NCBI GenBank assembly: GCA_035310145.1
Contig: DATGEL010000066.1
Coordinates: forward strand, 1-58,494
Length of the DNA: 58,494 nucleotides
Source: Dehalococcoidia bacterium
GTDB lineage: Bacteria > Chloroflexota > Dehalococcoidia > CAUJGQ01
Direction of reading: 5' to 3'
Shown here piece by piece: positions 1-8,541 of this stretch; position 1 is the first letter of the stretch; each line of letters starts with the position of its first letter. Under the pieces are notes generated by a model that had not been told where the DNA came from, did not search any database, and saw only the letters and a program-made list of their open reading frames with translations. The position numbers and the translations under genes are program-made.

Positions 1-2
1 AG

Positions 3-119
3 TGCTGCCACAACCGGCTGAAGCAGTTCCGCGCCCTGGCCACCCGCTACGACAAGCGAGGCTGGAACTACCGCGCCATGGTGGTGATTGCCGCATTACT
101 GCTGTGGCTCCCCAAGTGA
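3..119 (+). CDS. IS5-type transposase, C-terminal end (cut by window edge)
   Basis: The reading frame is open from the first bases and ends with 38 residues of the form [20 protein letters not shown] followed by a hydrophobic stretch AALLLWL. This is the typical C-terminal end of IS5/DDE_Tnp_1 transposases, after the catalytic Glu. The rest of the gene lies left of the window, so it cannot be said whether the element is intact. The 167 bases between this stop and the next gene show no clear terminal inverted repeat, because the other end of the element is not visible. Confidence 0.72.
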   Translation, partial: CCHNRLKQFRALATRYDKRGWNYRAMVVIAALLLWLPK

Positions 120-286
120 TTCACCAGACACGCCCTAGGCGCGTGGCCCCATTCCCGTGCCCCGCGGACGCCGGCAAGAAGCGATCAGGTACGGAGCGAT
201 CCGCGGGGCTTTCGGCTGAGCATCTGTCGCGCGGTTCGTTTCCGGTTGCACAACGGGTTGGCGCCAGGCGCCCCCACGGCGCCTGG

Positions 287-1156
287 CTACGCTGACGCGA
301 GGATGAGGCCGAGCCGCCGGGCGATGAACCCCTTCATGCGGTCGACCATGGCGGCAACGTCCGCGGCGGGCCAGCCGGCGATGCCGTGCGGCATCCCTTC
401 GAACAGGGCCAGCTCGGCCTCACCGCCGGCGGCGTTGTAGCGTGAAGCGACCTCTTCGATCATGCCGTACGGCACACCCGTATCCGCCGTGCCCTGGATC
501 AGCAGCGCAGGCGGCAAGGAGGCTCGCTCGCCCCGCTGGAGGATCTCCAGCGGATTCGCTTCATGCATCGCGTCGACGCTGAGGAAGTAGCGGTCGTGGT
601 TCGCCACCAGATCGCCGTTGCCGCGCTCCTGGGCCATGCGGTAGCGACCGTACGGGTCGAGCACCCCCCAGCAGGAGATGAAGTAGGCGAGCGTCGCGTC
701 CGCGTCGGCGCCGTCGATTGGCAACGCCGCATAGCGTGCGTCTCCCGGCCGCATGGCGCTGAGCATGATCAGGTGGCCGCCGCTGGAGATGCCCAGTCCA
801 CCGACGCTCGCGGCCTCGGCATTGAATCCGGCCGCGTGCAGCTTCAGCCAGCGGGTCGCGTAGTTGATATCCGCGAGCGACGAGGGATAGGGATCGGCGC
901 CGCCCATGCGGAAGTCGATCGAGGCGACGAACACGCCGCTCGCCGCGAGGCCCTCGGCCAGGGCGGGGTTAGCCGTGCGGTCGCCGCTGTTCCAGGCGCC
1001 GCCGTGGATCTCCAGCAGCGCCGGCAGCGGACCGGTGGCCTGCGGGCGGTAGAGCCGTGCCAGCCAGGCGCGGTCGCCGTCACGGCGGTACTCCACATCC
1101 TCCACCATGAACTGGACCTGCGCCGCCGGGTTGTACCTGACCGACGTCCGAGTCAT
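287..1156 (-). CDS. alpha/beta hydrolase (BD-FAE / HSL-like esterase)
   Basis: A 289-residue serine hydrolase. HGG (residues 51-53) forms the oxyanion hole seen in hormone-sensitive-lipase-like and BD-FAE esterases. GISSG (122-126) carries the nucleophile Ser124. A late GTADTGVP supplies the acid and MPHGIAGW the histidine. No signal peptide is seen, so it should be cytoplasmic and act on small ester or carbamate substrates; the substrate is unknown. The ATG at 1156 was chosen because an AGGAGG ribosome site lies 8 bases upstream; the longer reading frame to 1303 has no such site. It is followed upstream by a hydratase gene on the same strand, 130 bases away. Confidence 0.88.
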   Translation of the reverse strand: MTRTSVRYNPAAQVQFMVEDVEYRRDGDRAWLARLYRPQATGPLPALLEIHGGAWNSGDRTANPALAEGLAASGVFVASIDFRMGGADPYPSSLADINYATRWLKLHAAGFNAEAASVGGLGISSGGHLIMLSAMRPGDARYAALPIDGADADATLAYFISCWGVLDPYGRYRMAQERGNGDLVANHDRYFLSVDAMHEANPLEILQRGERASLPPALLIQGTADTGVPYGMIEEVASRYNAAGGEAELALFEGMPHGIAGWPAADVAAMVDRMKGFIARRLGLILASA

Positions 1157-1286
1157 GGCCCCACCTCCTGGGACTCTATCCGCCGAGCCACCGAGTCCCG
1201 CTGCCGCCGGCGCCTCGCCGCTCGCGCGGAACGGCATCATCCTCAGTCCGAACGAGCGCGCTGTCAACAGAGCGCGGCCGGTCCTT

Positions 1287-2120
1287 TCACGGGCGGGTCG
1301 CATGTTCGACTTGCACGGCGGCCAGCTTCGGCGTGCGCTCGCGGTCCGCCGGGTCGTCCCAGCCCTTGAAGCGCGGCGGGCGCTTCTCGGCGAAGGCGCG
1401 GCGAGACTCCATGAGGTCGTCTTTGGCGCCGTGATCGCGCAGGCGGCCGGCCAGGCGCTCCAGATCGTCGGGAACGCGCGGCCGCAGCGCCCGCATCATC
1501 GCCAGCGTGTTGACGCGGGACGCGGGCGGCAACGTCAGCAGGTGCGCGGCCATCTCGCGCGCGGCGGGCAGCAGCTCCTCGGCATCGGTCAAGCGGTTCA
1601 GCCAGCCCAGCTCATAGAGTCGATCGGCGCTGAAGCGGTAGGCGAAGGCCATCTCCGTGGCGACGGCGTGCGAGAGGCCGCCGATCATGCCGTGCTGATA
1701 GCCGCCGAGCAGCCAGCGCTTCGCCTCCGACATCTCGAACACCGCACCACGCACGGCCAGGCGCAGGTCGGCCCGCTCGGCCTGCAAGAAGCCGCCGCCC
1801 ATAGCGAAGCCGTTGATCGCCGCGATCACGGGCTTGTCCAGCGTGCCCACCTCGTACGGATTATCCGCATCGCTGCGCGCCCCAGGTCCGCCGGCCGGGG
1901 CGCTGCCGCGCGCCACGGACTCCTTCATGTCTTCGCCGGCGCAGAAGGCGCGGCCCGTGCCGGTAAAGATCGCGACTTCGACGCCACGGCTGTCGCGAAA
2001 GCTTCGCCATGCCTCGGTCAGAGCCCCGCGCAGCTCGGTCCCGAGCGCGTTCAGGCGCTCCGGCCGGTTCATGCGGATCACCATAATACCGTCGCTCTGT
2101 TCCGTCTCGACGATCGCCAT
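1287..2120 (-). CDS. enoyl-CoA hydratase/isomerase family protein
   Basis: A 277-residue crotonase-fold protein. It has the CoA-binding and oxyanion-hole segments NRPERLNALG near residue 20, GRAFCAGEDM near 60, and AAINGFAMGGG near 97. The usual hydratase Glu pair is not obvious: the second segment reads FEMSEAKRWLLGGYQHGM, so the reaction could be isomerisation or hydrolysis rather than hydration. The start at 2120 follows a GGGAGGG site. It would act on acyl-CoA in the cytoplasm. The divergent neighbour on the plus strand starts at 2312, so the 190 bases between them should hold both promoters. Confidence 0.85.
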   Translation of the reverse strand: MAIVETEQSDGIMVIRMNRPERLNALGTELRGALTEAWRSFRDSRGVEVAIFTGTGRAFCAGEDMKESVARGSAPAGGPGARSDADNPYEVGTLDKPVIAAINGFAMGGGFLQAERADLRLAVRGAVFEMSEAKRWLLGGYQHGMIGGLSHAVATEMAFAYRFSADRLYELGWLNRLTDAEELLPAAREMAAHLLTLPPASRVNTLAMMRALRPRVPDDLERLAGRLRDHGAKDDLMESRRAFAEKRPPRFKGWDDPADRERTPKLAAVQVEHATRP

Positions 2121-2311
2121 CGTGCCCTCCCGCCGGCTGTGCATCGCTATGCCGGCCCACGCCTCGCCATGCACCGCCAGCATAGCCTGCCATCGCGCGC
2201 CGATCAGTGCCGCGCGGCGCGATCTGCAACGCCCGTCGAAAGGGTATGCTTGCCTGCGAGGTCGCGAGCGGCGCGGTGCAGTGCCCGGCTTGCAGCAGGA
2301 GGCGGCGATCG

Positions 2312-3454
2312 ATGAAGCGCAGCAGCCAGCACATCCTGACCACGCACACCGGCAGCCTGCCGCGGCCGCCCGACCTGGTGCAGCTCATCCGCGAGTCCGA
2401 GTCCGGCACCCTCGCCGACCGCGGCGCCTTCGAGGGCCGTGTGCGCGAGGCGGTGAACGAAGCGGTGCGCCGCCAGGCCGACGCCGGCATCGACGTCGTC
2501 AACGACGGCGAGATGGGCAAGCCCGGCTACGCGACCTACATCAAGGACCGCGCCACCGGTTTCGGCGGGCCGCACCGCGTTACCACCGTCCAGGCCGAAG
2601 CCCGCGACTTCCCCGAGTTCACCGAGCGGCGCGTGGTCGGCGGCGGGGCGGCGATCCTGCGGCCTTCGTGCAACGGGCCGATCGCCTGGAAGGACTTCGC
2701 CGCGGTGCAGCGCGACATCGACAACCTCAAGGCGGCGACGGCCGGAGCGTCGGTCGAAGAGGTCTTCATGAGCTCTGCTTCGCCGGGCGTGATCGCGATC
2801 TTCCTGGGCAACGAGTATTACCCGAGCCAGGAAGCGTACCTTGCCGCGCTGGCGAGCGTGATGCGCGACGAATACAACGCGATCCACCAGGCGGGCTTCC
2901 TCCTCCAGCTCGACTGCCCGGACCTGGCGATGAGCCGCCATCTGCGTTTCGGCGACCTGAACATCGCGGAGTTCTGCACGATCGTGGCCCAGCACGTTGC
3001 GGTCCTGAACGAGGCGACGAAGGATATTCCCCCCGATCGCATGCGCCTGCACCTGTGCTGGGGCAACTACGAAGGGCCGCACCACCTGGACGTACCCCTC
3101 GCCGAGATCATCGACATCGTGCTGACGGCGCGCCCGGCCGCAATCTCCTTCGAAGGCGCCAACCCGCGCCACGAGCACGAGTGGAAGGTGTGGAAGGACA
3201 CGAAGTTGCCGCCCGGCAAGCTGATCATTCCCGGGGTGATCGACTCGACGACCAACTTCATCGAGCACCCCGAGCTGGTGGCCGAGCGCATCTACCGCTA
3301 CGCCGAGCTGGTGGGCCGGGAGAACGTGATCGCCGGCAGCGACTGCGGTTTCGGCACGTTCGCCACCTCCAGCACGGTCGATCCGCGCATCACCTGGGCG
3401 AAGCTGCGGTCGCTTGCTGAGGGCGCCCGCATCGCCAGCGACGCGCTCTGGTAG
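2312..3454 (+). CDS. cobalamin-independent methionine synthase (MetE C-terminal)-like methyltransferase
   Basis: A 380-residue single-domain protein of the MetE C-terminal/UROD-like superfamily, about half the length of true MetE, which has two barrels. The N-terminal THTGSLPRP and DGEMGK segments are family hallmarks. A zinc site can be proposed from His247-x-Cys249 (HLCWGNYEGPHH), Glu281 (SFEGANPRHEHEW) and Cys345 (GSDCGFGT), the MetE ligand set. Relatives act as methyl- or alkyl-transferases to thiols (methionine synthesis, coenzyme M-type epoxide opening). The acceptor here is not known. The start at 2312 follows AGGAGG. The domain assignment is firm; the substrate is not. Confidence 0.87.
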   Translation: MKRSSQHILTTHTGSLPRPPDLVQLIRESESGTLADRGAFEGRVREAVNEAVRRQADAGIDVVNDGEMGKPGYATYIKDRATGFGGPHRVTTVQAEARDFPEFTERRVVGGGAAILRPSCNGPIAWKDFAAVQRDIDNLKAATAGASVEEVFMSSASPGVIAIFLGNEYYPSQEAYLAALASVMRDEYNAIHQAGFLLQLDCPDLAMSRHLRFGDLNIAEFCTIVAQHVAVLNEATKDIPPDRMRLHLCWGNYEGPHHLDVPLAEIIDIVLTARPAAISFEGANPRHEHEWKVWKDTKLPPGKLIIPGVIDSTTNFIEHPELVAERIYRYAELVGRENVIAGSDCGFGTFATSSTVDPRITWAKLRSLAEGARIASDALW

Positions 3455-3602
3455 AAGGCTCGGGTTGTTATGCGTCTCGTGGCGCGGCGGCGCCGGGAGC
3501 TCGGGGGCTGGTGAGCAGATCATCACTCGCTCGATCGGCAACGCGTGCCCGCTGGCCAGCGCCGGCGCGGCCGGACGATGCCGCCGTGCCGGCGCATCGC
3601 CG

Positions 3603-4919
3603 ATGACCGTTCCGGAAGAGTCCCGTGTGCCGCTGGAGGCCGGAGATCCGTCGCGCGTGATAGTTGGCGCGGTGGCGGCGCCGGCCGCCGGACGGCGGCT
3701 GGCGCTGGCCGGGAGCGCGTCGCTGCTGGGCGTCGCCGGCGTGGCGCTGGTGGCCTTCAGCATGCGCACGGCGGTTTCCGGCGTGCCGCCGATCCTCAAT
3801 CGCCTGGGCCTGAGCGGCGCCGGACAGTCGCTGCTGACCACGATCCCGGTGCTCTGCTTCGGCGCCGGCGCCCTCGCTGGCCCGCGTCTGCGCGGACGCT
3901 TCGGCGAGGAGCGCGCGATCTTCGGTCTGCTGCTGGCGCTGCTGGCAGGCATTGTGCTGCGGGCGATCTGGCCCGATCCGGCGCTCTTCCCTGGCACGGT
4001 GCTCGCCGGCCTTGCCGTGGCGCTGTTGAATGTGCTGCTGCCGAGCCTGGTCAAGCGGCGCTTTCCGCAGCGAGCGGGAGCGCTGATGGCGGCCTATCCC
4101 ACGGTGATGACGCTGGGTTCGGCGCTGGCGGCCGCCGCCACCGTACCCGTGGTGGACGCGACGCCCCTGCGCCTGCATGGGGCGCTGGGAATCTGGGCCT
4201 TGCCGGTGCTGCTTGCGCTCGCCGGCTGGTTGCCGCAACTGCGCGTCCACGGCCGCGAACGGGGCAGCCACGCGCCGCGGAGCAGCTCGCCCCTCTGGCG
4301 CGTGCCGCTCGCCTGGCAGCTCACCTTCACGATGGGACTCGGCTCGCTGGTCTTCTACGGCGAGCTCTCCTGGCTGCCCGCCATCTACCGCGATCGCGGC
4401 CTGAGCGACGCCCAGGCCGGCCTGCTGCTCTCCGTACTCAGCCTGGTGGGCATCGTCGGCAACGTCGCCGCGCCGCTGCTGGCGGTGCGCCTCGCGACGC
4501 AGCGTCGAGTCGTGGCAGCGATCGTCGCTGTCTCGGCGATCGGCGTGCTCGGCGTTCTCTGGGCGCCCACCGCCAGCGCCTTCTTCTGGGTCGCCTTGCT
4601 GGGCGTGGGGCAGGGCGGATCGCTCAGTCTTTCGCTGCTGCTGATCGTGCTGCGCGCCGCGGACAGCGATGTCTCGGCGCGGCTCTCCAGCATGGCGCAG
4701 GCGGGCGGCTACCTGATCGCGGCTCTGGGGCCCCTGGTGATGGGACTGCTGCACACGGCGACCGGAAGCTGGACGCTGTCGCTGCTGACCTTGCTCGGCT
4801 TTACGCTGGCGATCGGCCCGGCCGGCTTCGCCGCCGCGCGCAACCTCGTGATCGAGCGCGACGGCCGCGTGCACGAGGGTCCGGCGTACGCCGCGGCGAC
4901 CTCGCGGCGCGGCAACTGA
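3603..4919 (+). CDS. MFS permease, CynX/NimT-like
   Basis: A 438-residue integral membrane protein with about 12 hydrophobic segments in two halves, split by a basic loop near residue 215 (RVHGRERGSHAPRSSS). The first helices (residues 40-60) and a PRLRGRFGEER loop after helix 2 resemble the CynX/NimT branch of the major facilitator superfamily. That branch exports or imports small organic anions such as cyanate or nitroimidazole-type compounds; the substrate here is unknown. The ATG at 3603 gives a short cytoplasmic N-terminus but no strong ribosome site, so the true start may be upstream. Confidence 0.85.
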   Translation: MTVPEESRVPLEAGDPSRVIVGAVAAPAAGRRLALAGSASLLGVAGVALVAFSMRTAVSGVPPILNRLGLSGAGQSLLTTIPVLCFGAGALAGPRLRGRFGEERAIFGLLLALLAGIVLRAIWPDPALFPGTVLAGLAVALLNVLLPSLVKRRFPQRAGALMAAYPTVMTLGSALAAAATVPVVDATPLRLHGALGIWALPVLLALAGWLPQLRVHGRERGSHAPRSSSPLWRVPLAWQLTFTMGLGSLVFYGELSWLPAIYRDRGLSDAQAGLLLSVLSLVGIVGNVAAPLLAVRLATQRRVVAAIVAVSAIGVLGVLWAPTASAFFWVALLGVGQGGSLSLSLLLIVLRAADSDVSARLSSMAQAGGYLIAALGPLVMGLLHTATGSWTLSLLTLLGFTLAIGPAGFAAARNLVIERDGRVHEGPAYAAATSRRGN

Positions 4920-5049
4920 GCTTCGCGAGCCGCCCACTGGCCGCAGGGCTGCTTGGAGTGCTACTTTGCACCCGCGGGCGCTGCCCGCGCGTCGGCCGGC
5001 ACACCGCTGCCGGCGCGCGTTGCCGGCGTGCGTGGGAGGAGAATCTGAA

Positions 5050-5871
5050 ATGTCGGCTGCAACTCCGGGCCGCGCGCACCTGATCGCCGGCGGCTTTCCC
5101 CCCGGCAAGGATGCCGGCCACGACCACGACTACGCCCGGCTGCGCTTGCTCGAACTGCTGGCCGAGCAAGCGATCCCTGCTTCGGCCGCCAGCGACTTCG
5201 TCGACGTCGAGCGGTGGCTGCCGATCAGCCGCCTGCTGATTACCTACGTCGCCGGACCATATCCGAACGCCGAGCAGTCGCTGGCAATCAGGCGCTGGTT
5301 GGAGTCCGGCGGGCGCTGGCTGGGGTTGCACGGCACGGCCGGCGGCAAGGCCGTGCGGGTGGAGGGCTCACGTCAGCGGCGCATGCTCAAGCTCGAACAT
5401 CACGCGGTGTTGGGCGGCTACTTCCTCACCCACCCGCCGATCCGCCGCTTTCGCGTGGACGTCGGCGACGCCCCCGACCAACTGACGAAGGGACTGCCCG
5501 AATCCTTCGAGGTGGCCGACGAACCGTACTTCATCGAGGTGCAGGATCCCAGCTCGACGCGGGTGCTGCTGAGCGCCGAGTACGGTCCGGAGGCGGTTTC
5601 GCCGGCGATCGGCACGATCTACGACGAGGACACCTCGTTGCAGGCCGACGGCAAGACGCGTGTGCTCGGCTACACGCGGCCGATCGGCGACGGCGGCGTG
5701 ACCTACATCGCGCTGGGCCATTGCCACAACCCGACGAACAACGTGCAGGGCTCGGTGGATCGCAGCGTGGATCCGAACAACGTCACGCCCCTCACCTTCC
5801 GCGACCCGTGGGAGCATGCGGCCTATCAAACGCTGCTGCGCAACGCCATCGCGTGGGGCATCGGCGCCTAA
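5050..5871 (+). CDS. ThuA-like domain protein
   Basis: A 273-residue protein of the ThuA (trehalose-utilisation-like, class I glutamine-amidotransferase-fold) family. Visible hallmarks are LLITYVAGPYPN followed by a glycine-rich GGRWLGLHGTAGG near residue 100. HHAVLGGYFLTHPP follows, then a late GGVTYIALGHCHNP before a DPWEHAAYQTLLRNAIAWG tail. The catalytic cysteine of amidotransferases is not at the usual place, as is normal for ThuA. Function is not established beyond sugar-metabolism association in other bacteria. The start is set by GGAGGA about 9 bases upstream. It is 130 bases downstream of the permease and possibly co-transcribed. Confidence 0.82.
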   Translation: MSAATPGRAHLIAGGFPPGKDAGHDHDYARLRLLELLAEQAIPASAASDFVDVERWLPISRLLITYVAGPYPNAEQSLAIRRWLESGGRWLGLHGTAGGKAVRVEGSRQRRMLKLEHHAVLGGYFLTHPPIRRFRVDVGDAPDQLTKGLPESFEVADEPYFIEVQDPSSTRVLLSAEYGPEAVSPAIGTIYDEDTSLQADGKTRVLGYTRPIGDGGVTYIALGHCHNPTNNVQGSVDRSVDPNNVTPLTFRDPWEHAAYQTLLRNAIAWGIGA

Positions 5872-6381
5872 TCGCGTGGACGCTCCGGCAGTGCGCGAGA
5901 CCGCCGGCGGCTTACGCCGCCAGCAGCCCGGCGCGCCCTGTGAGCTATGTAACAGCCGTTGCATGGGTCCGCTGACAGCGCCGCGGCGCCGGTTTCGTCA
6001 CACTGCAGGTGCGGGAGCCGTCGTGGCGGCGCCCGGCCCGGCAGACGGGCGAAGGCGCAGCAGGCTCGCGTCGAAAGAGCCTACTGCCGGCACGGTCTGT
6101 TTCGTCACGGGAGGAGACATCCGTGCGGCGGCGCGTTGCACTCGCCACGATCTCGAGCGCGCATACCATTCGCCATCTTCGCGACGTTGATGCCAGTGAG
6201 GGCGGCGCCGTAGTCACCGGCCCGACCCGAAGAGATCAGCGGCCTCGGCCGCTCGCCGGGGAGGGACGGGCGCGCTGATCGACACTGGAAGAAGCTGCCG
6301 GAGCGCGGTGTATCCGAGGATCTCAAGGCCGTCTGCCACCTGTGCAACGAGAGTGTTCTGTACCCCATAGGATCGACAAGC
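5872..6381. other. 510-base intergenic stretch with hairpin and a doubtful 51-codon ORF
   Basis: Just after the ThuA gene a GGCGGC-TTAC-GCCGCC hairpin (5906-5921) may end transcription, though no T-run follows. A GTG at 6123 is preceded by GGGAGGAG at the right distance and opens a 51-codon frame to 6278 (MRRRVALATISSAHTIRHLR...). Its composition is arginine-rich and unlike a folded protein, so it is treated as doubtful. No RNA gene or repeat is recognised in the rest. Confidence 0.4.
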
Positions 6382-7296
6382 ATGGACGCGTACGCCGATG
6401 CCCTGCTCGCGGCCTCTGCCGTGGCCGGAACCCGCCAGTCTGCGCAGGCTGGCCCGGAGAGCCAGGCGTTGCTGCCGCGCCTGGTGCAGTTTCAATGCCC
6501 GCGCTGCCTCTACCTGACGCCGGAAGAGTCGCTGATTGACTGCCGGCGCCGCTGCCCGCACTGCAAGCAGCCCGGCGAGCGCCGCCTCTTTCCGCCGCCG
6601 GCGTTGCTGGCGCTGTGCGATCTGCTTCGCGCCGTCTACGCCTCAGCGGCGCGGCAGGGCGATCATGGCCGCGGCTTCGCGCGCGCCTTCCGCCGGCGCT
6701 TCCGGTGCTCGCTGAGCGATGCCGAGTTGTTGACACTGGCCGGCCGCGTCCAGGCGTCTGCCGCCGGCGGCGAGGGTGCGCCGTCGCAGGCCGAACTGCT
6801 CGACGAGGTTCGGCACTGCCTCGGACTGGCAGACGAAGGCGAGGTGCGGGCGGCGTATGGACAGCTCCTGTTGTTCAGCGACACCTCGCCAACCGGCATT
6901 CTCGTCGTGCTGCTCGCCGACGCGGTGCTGCAAGGGATGGTGCGCGAGGTGCTGAGCGCCCGGCTGCTCGGGGGCGGCATGAGCCGGGAGCAGGCCACGC
7001 TCCGGCTGTCCGCGGTGAGCGACCTTTCTTCCCTGGAGCACGCGTTCGCGACGATCACGCGGCGCCCCCTGCGGCAGGAGCTGTCGCGCGTGGCGGAAAC
7101 CTCGTTTGCGCAGGACTGGTGGGCGCTGCACGCGCGGGTGACGGCGGCGACAGCCGGGACGGGCACGCCGATCCGCGCCGCGGAGGCGGAGACTGCCTTC
7201 AGGCTGGTGAGCGAGAGTGCCGTGGTGATCTCCGCGCTCGCAAACGCCGTCGTCGTCGGAAAGAAGCCGTTCCACCGCCGCCGGCCGCGCGCTTGA
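6382..7296 (+). CDS. unrecognised zinc-ribbon protein (304 aa)
   Basis: The family is not recognised. Residues 39-61 form a four-cysteine zinc ribbon (CPRC at 39-42, CPHC at 58-61, with an extra Cys54). The remaining 240 residues are mostly helical, with no membrane segment and no catalytic motif that can be named. A hydrophobic patch LVVLLADAVLQGMV near residue 175 looks like a buried helix. The C-terminus is basic (HRRRPRA). The gene ends 129 bases before a glycosyltransferase on the same strand, so it might belong to the polysaccharide block or be unrelated. The ribosome site upstream is weak. Confidence 0.7.
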   Translation: MDAYADALLAASAVAGTRQSAQAGPESQALLPRLVQFQCPRCLYLTPEESLIDCRRRCPHCKQPGERRLFPPPALLALCDLLRAVYASAARQGDHGRGFARAFRRRFRCSLSDAELLTLAGRVQASAAGGEGAPSQAELLDEVRHCLGLADEGEVRAAYGQLLLFSDTSPTGILVVLLADAVLQGMVREVLSARLLGGGMSREQATLRLSAVSDLSSLEHAFATITRRPLRQELSRVAETSFAQDWWALHARVTAATAGTGTPIRAAEAETAFRLVSESAVVISALANAVVVGKKPFHRRRPRA

Positions 7297-7425
7297 ACGT
7301 GCGTCGTCTCGGGCGCGCCGCCGGCGGTGGTGTAGGCTTGGTCTGTCCGCGGGATCGTGACAGACCCGGCGCCGCCGGACCGACGGACCAGGCGCGCTGA
7401 GCGCCGCGCGAGGGCATGACGAGCT

Positions 7426-8541
7426 ATGGCAACGACGGCGCGGGCGCAGCGCCTCGGCATCGCGCAACGGCATGCCTTTCCGCATGGCACGCGTCTGCTG
7501 CTCGACTGCCGGTTGCTCGGACCGAGCGGCGCAGGCCGCACCACGGAATTACTGCTGCGCTCCCTCGCAGCCGACCCGCCGCCGGGGCGCTGGCTGCTCT
7601 GGGGGCCGGCCGCGGTTCGAGGCTACGCCTGGGACGGCGCCGAGTGGATCGCGAACGCCCATCCGTTGCTCGCCCTCAAGGGCCAGCGCGACGTCCTGGC
7701 GCTGCCGCCGCACGACATCGCGGTCTACCTGCACCAGATCCGGCCGCTTCGGCCCGGCCCCAGCCTCACGCTGATCTACGACACGATCCAGATTCGCTAC
7801 AACGGCAGCAGCGCGGCGCGGGCGTTCAAGCGGCTGTTTCTCATGGCCGCTGCCCGGCTTTCGACCGCAGTGTTGACCGTCTCCGACTACTCACACCGCC
7901 GGCTTTGTGCCGACCTGCACGTCCCGGCCGAGAAGGTGCACGTCCTGCGACTGCCGGTCGACGCGGCGCAGGCTGAGCGCGTGCGGGCGCGGCGCGCGGT
8001 GTCGGGCATCCGGCCGGAGGCGCTGTTCGTCGGTCGCTTCAGCCCGCACAAGAACCTGCCGCGGTTGCTGCACGCCTTCGCGCGCTGCGCGTTCTGCCGG
8101 CGCGGCGGCCGGCTGCGCCTGCTGGGCGGCGGTGCGCAAGAGGCGGCGGCATTGGCGAGCTGGGCGGCTGCGCGCGGTCTCGCGGATGGTGTCTCCTTCG
8201 ACGGTGCGGTTTCTCAGGCCGAGCTGGAGCGGGCCTACGCGCGGGCGCGGCTGCTGGTGCAGCCGTCGCTGGAGGAAGGCTTCGGTCTCCCCGTCTGGGA
8301 AGCGCTGGCGTGCGGGTTGCCGGTAGTGGTGAGCGACGGCGGCGCCCTGCCGGAGATCGTCGGCGCCGCGGCGCAGCCGGTCCCCGTGCGCTCCGTGGCG
8401 GCGCTCGCCGAAGCTATCGATGCGGCGGACGCGGGTCCGACGCCGGGCGGCCCGCCGCCGCCGCACGTCGCTGCCCGCTTCGAGAACGACCTTGGCGCGC
8501 AGCTCATCTCCGCGCTGGGCACGGCGTTCCAGCGATGGTGA
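7426..8541 (+). CDS. glycosyltransferase family 4 (GT-B)
   Basis: A 371-residue GT-B glycosyltransferase. The C-terminal half carries ALFVGRFSPHKNLPRLL (donor-domain entry, residues 200-216) and the EX7E motif in PSLEEGFGLPVWEALACG, which contacts the nucleotide-sugar. The N-terminal half has a phosphate-loop-like RLLGPSGAGRTTELL. It is expected to add a hexose (mannose-type donors are common) to a lipid-linked glycan at the cytoplasmic face of the membrane. The stop overlaps the next gene's ATG by 7 bases, so the two are almost certainly translated together for polysaccharide assembly. Confidence 0.88.
   Translation: MATTARAQRLGIAQRHAFPHGTRLLLDCRLLGPSGAGRTTELLLRSLAADPPPGRWLLWGPAAVRGYAWDGAEWIANAHPLLALKGQRDVLALPPHDIAVYLHQIRPLRPGPSLTLIYDTIQIRYNGSSAARAFKRLFLMAAARLSTAVLTVSDYSHRRLCADLHVPAEKVHVLRLPVDAAQAERVRARRAVSGIRPEALFVGRFSPHKNLPRLLHAFARCAFCRRGGRLRLLGGGAQEAAALASWAAARGLADGVSFDGAVSQAELERAYARARLLVQPSLEEGFGLPVWEALACGLPVVVSDGGALPEIVGAAAQPVPVRSVAALAEAIDAADAGPTPGGPPPPHVAARFENDLGAQLISALGTAFQRW

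Noticed and set aside
2204-4054. 616-codon minus-strand open frame covering the MetE-like gene and part of the MFS gene
   Set aside because: It is antisense to two well-recognised proteins, has a repetitive Arg/Ala/His-rich composition and no domain. Long shadow frames are expected at this GC content.
6123-6278. 51-codon GTG-start ORF with a good AGGAG site
   Set aside because: Arginine-rich, without homology or conserved pattern; kept only as a note in the intergenic entry.
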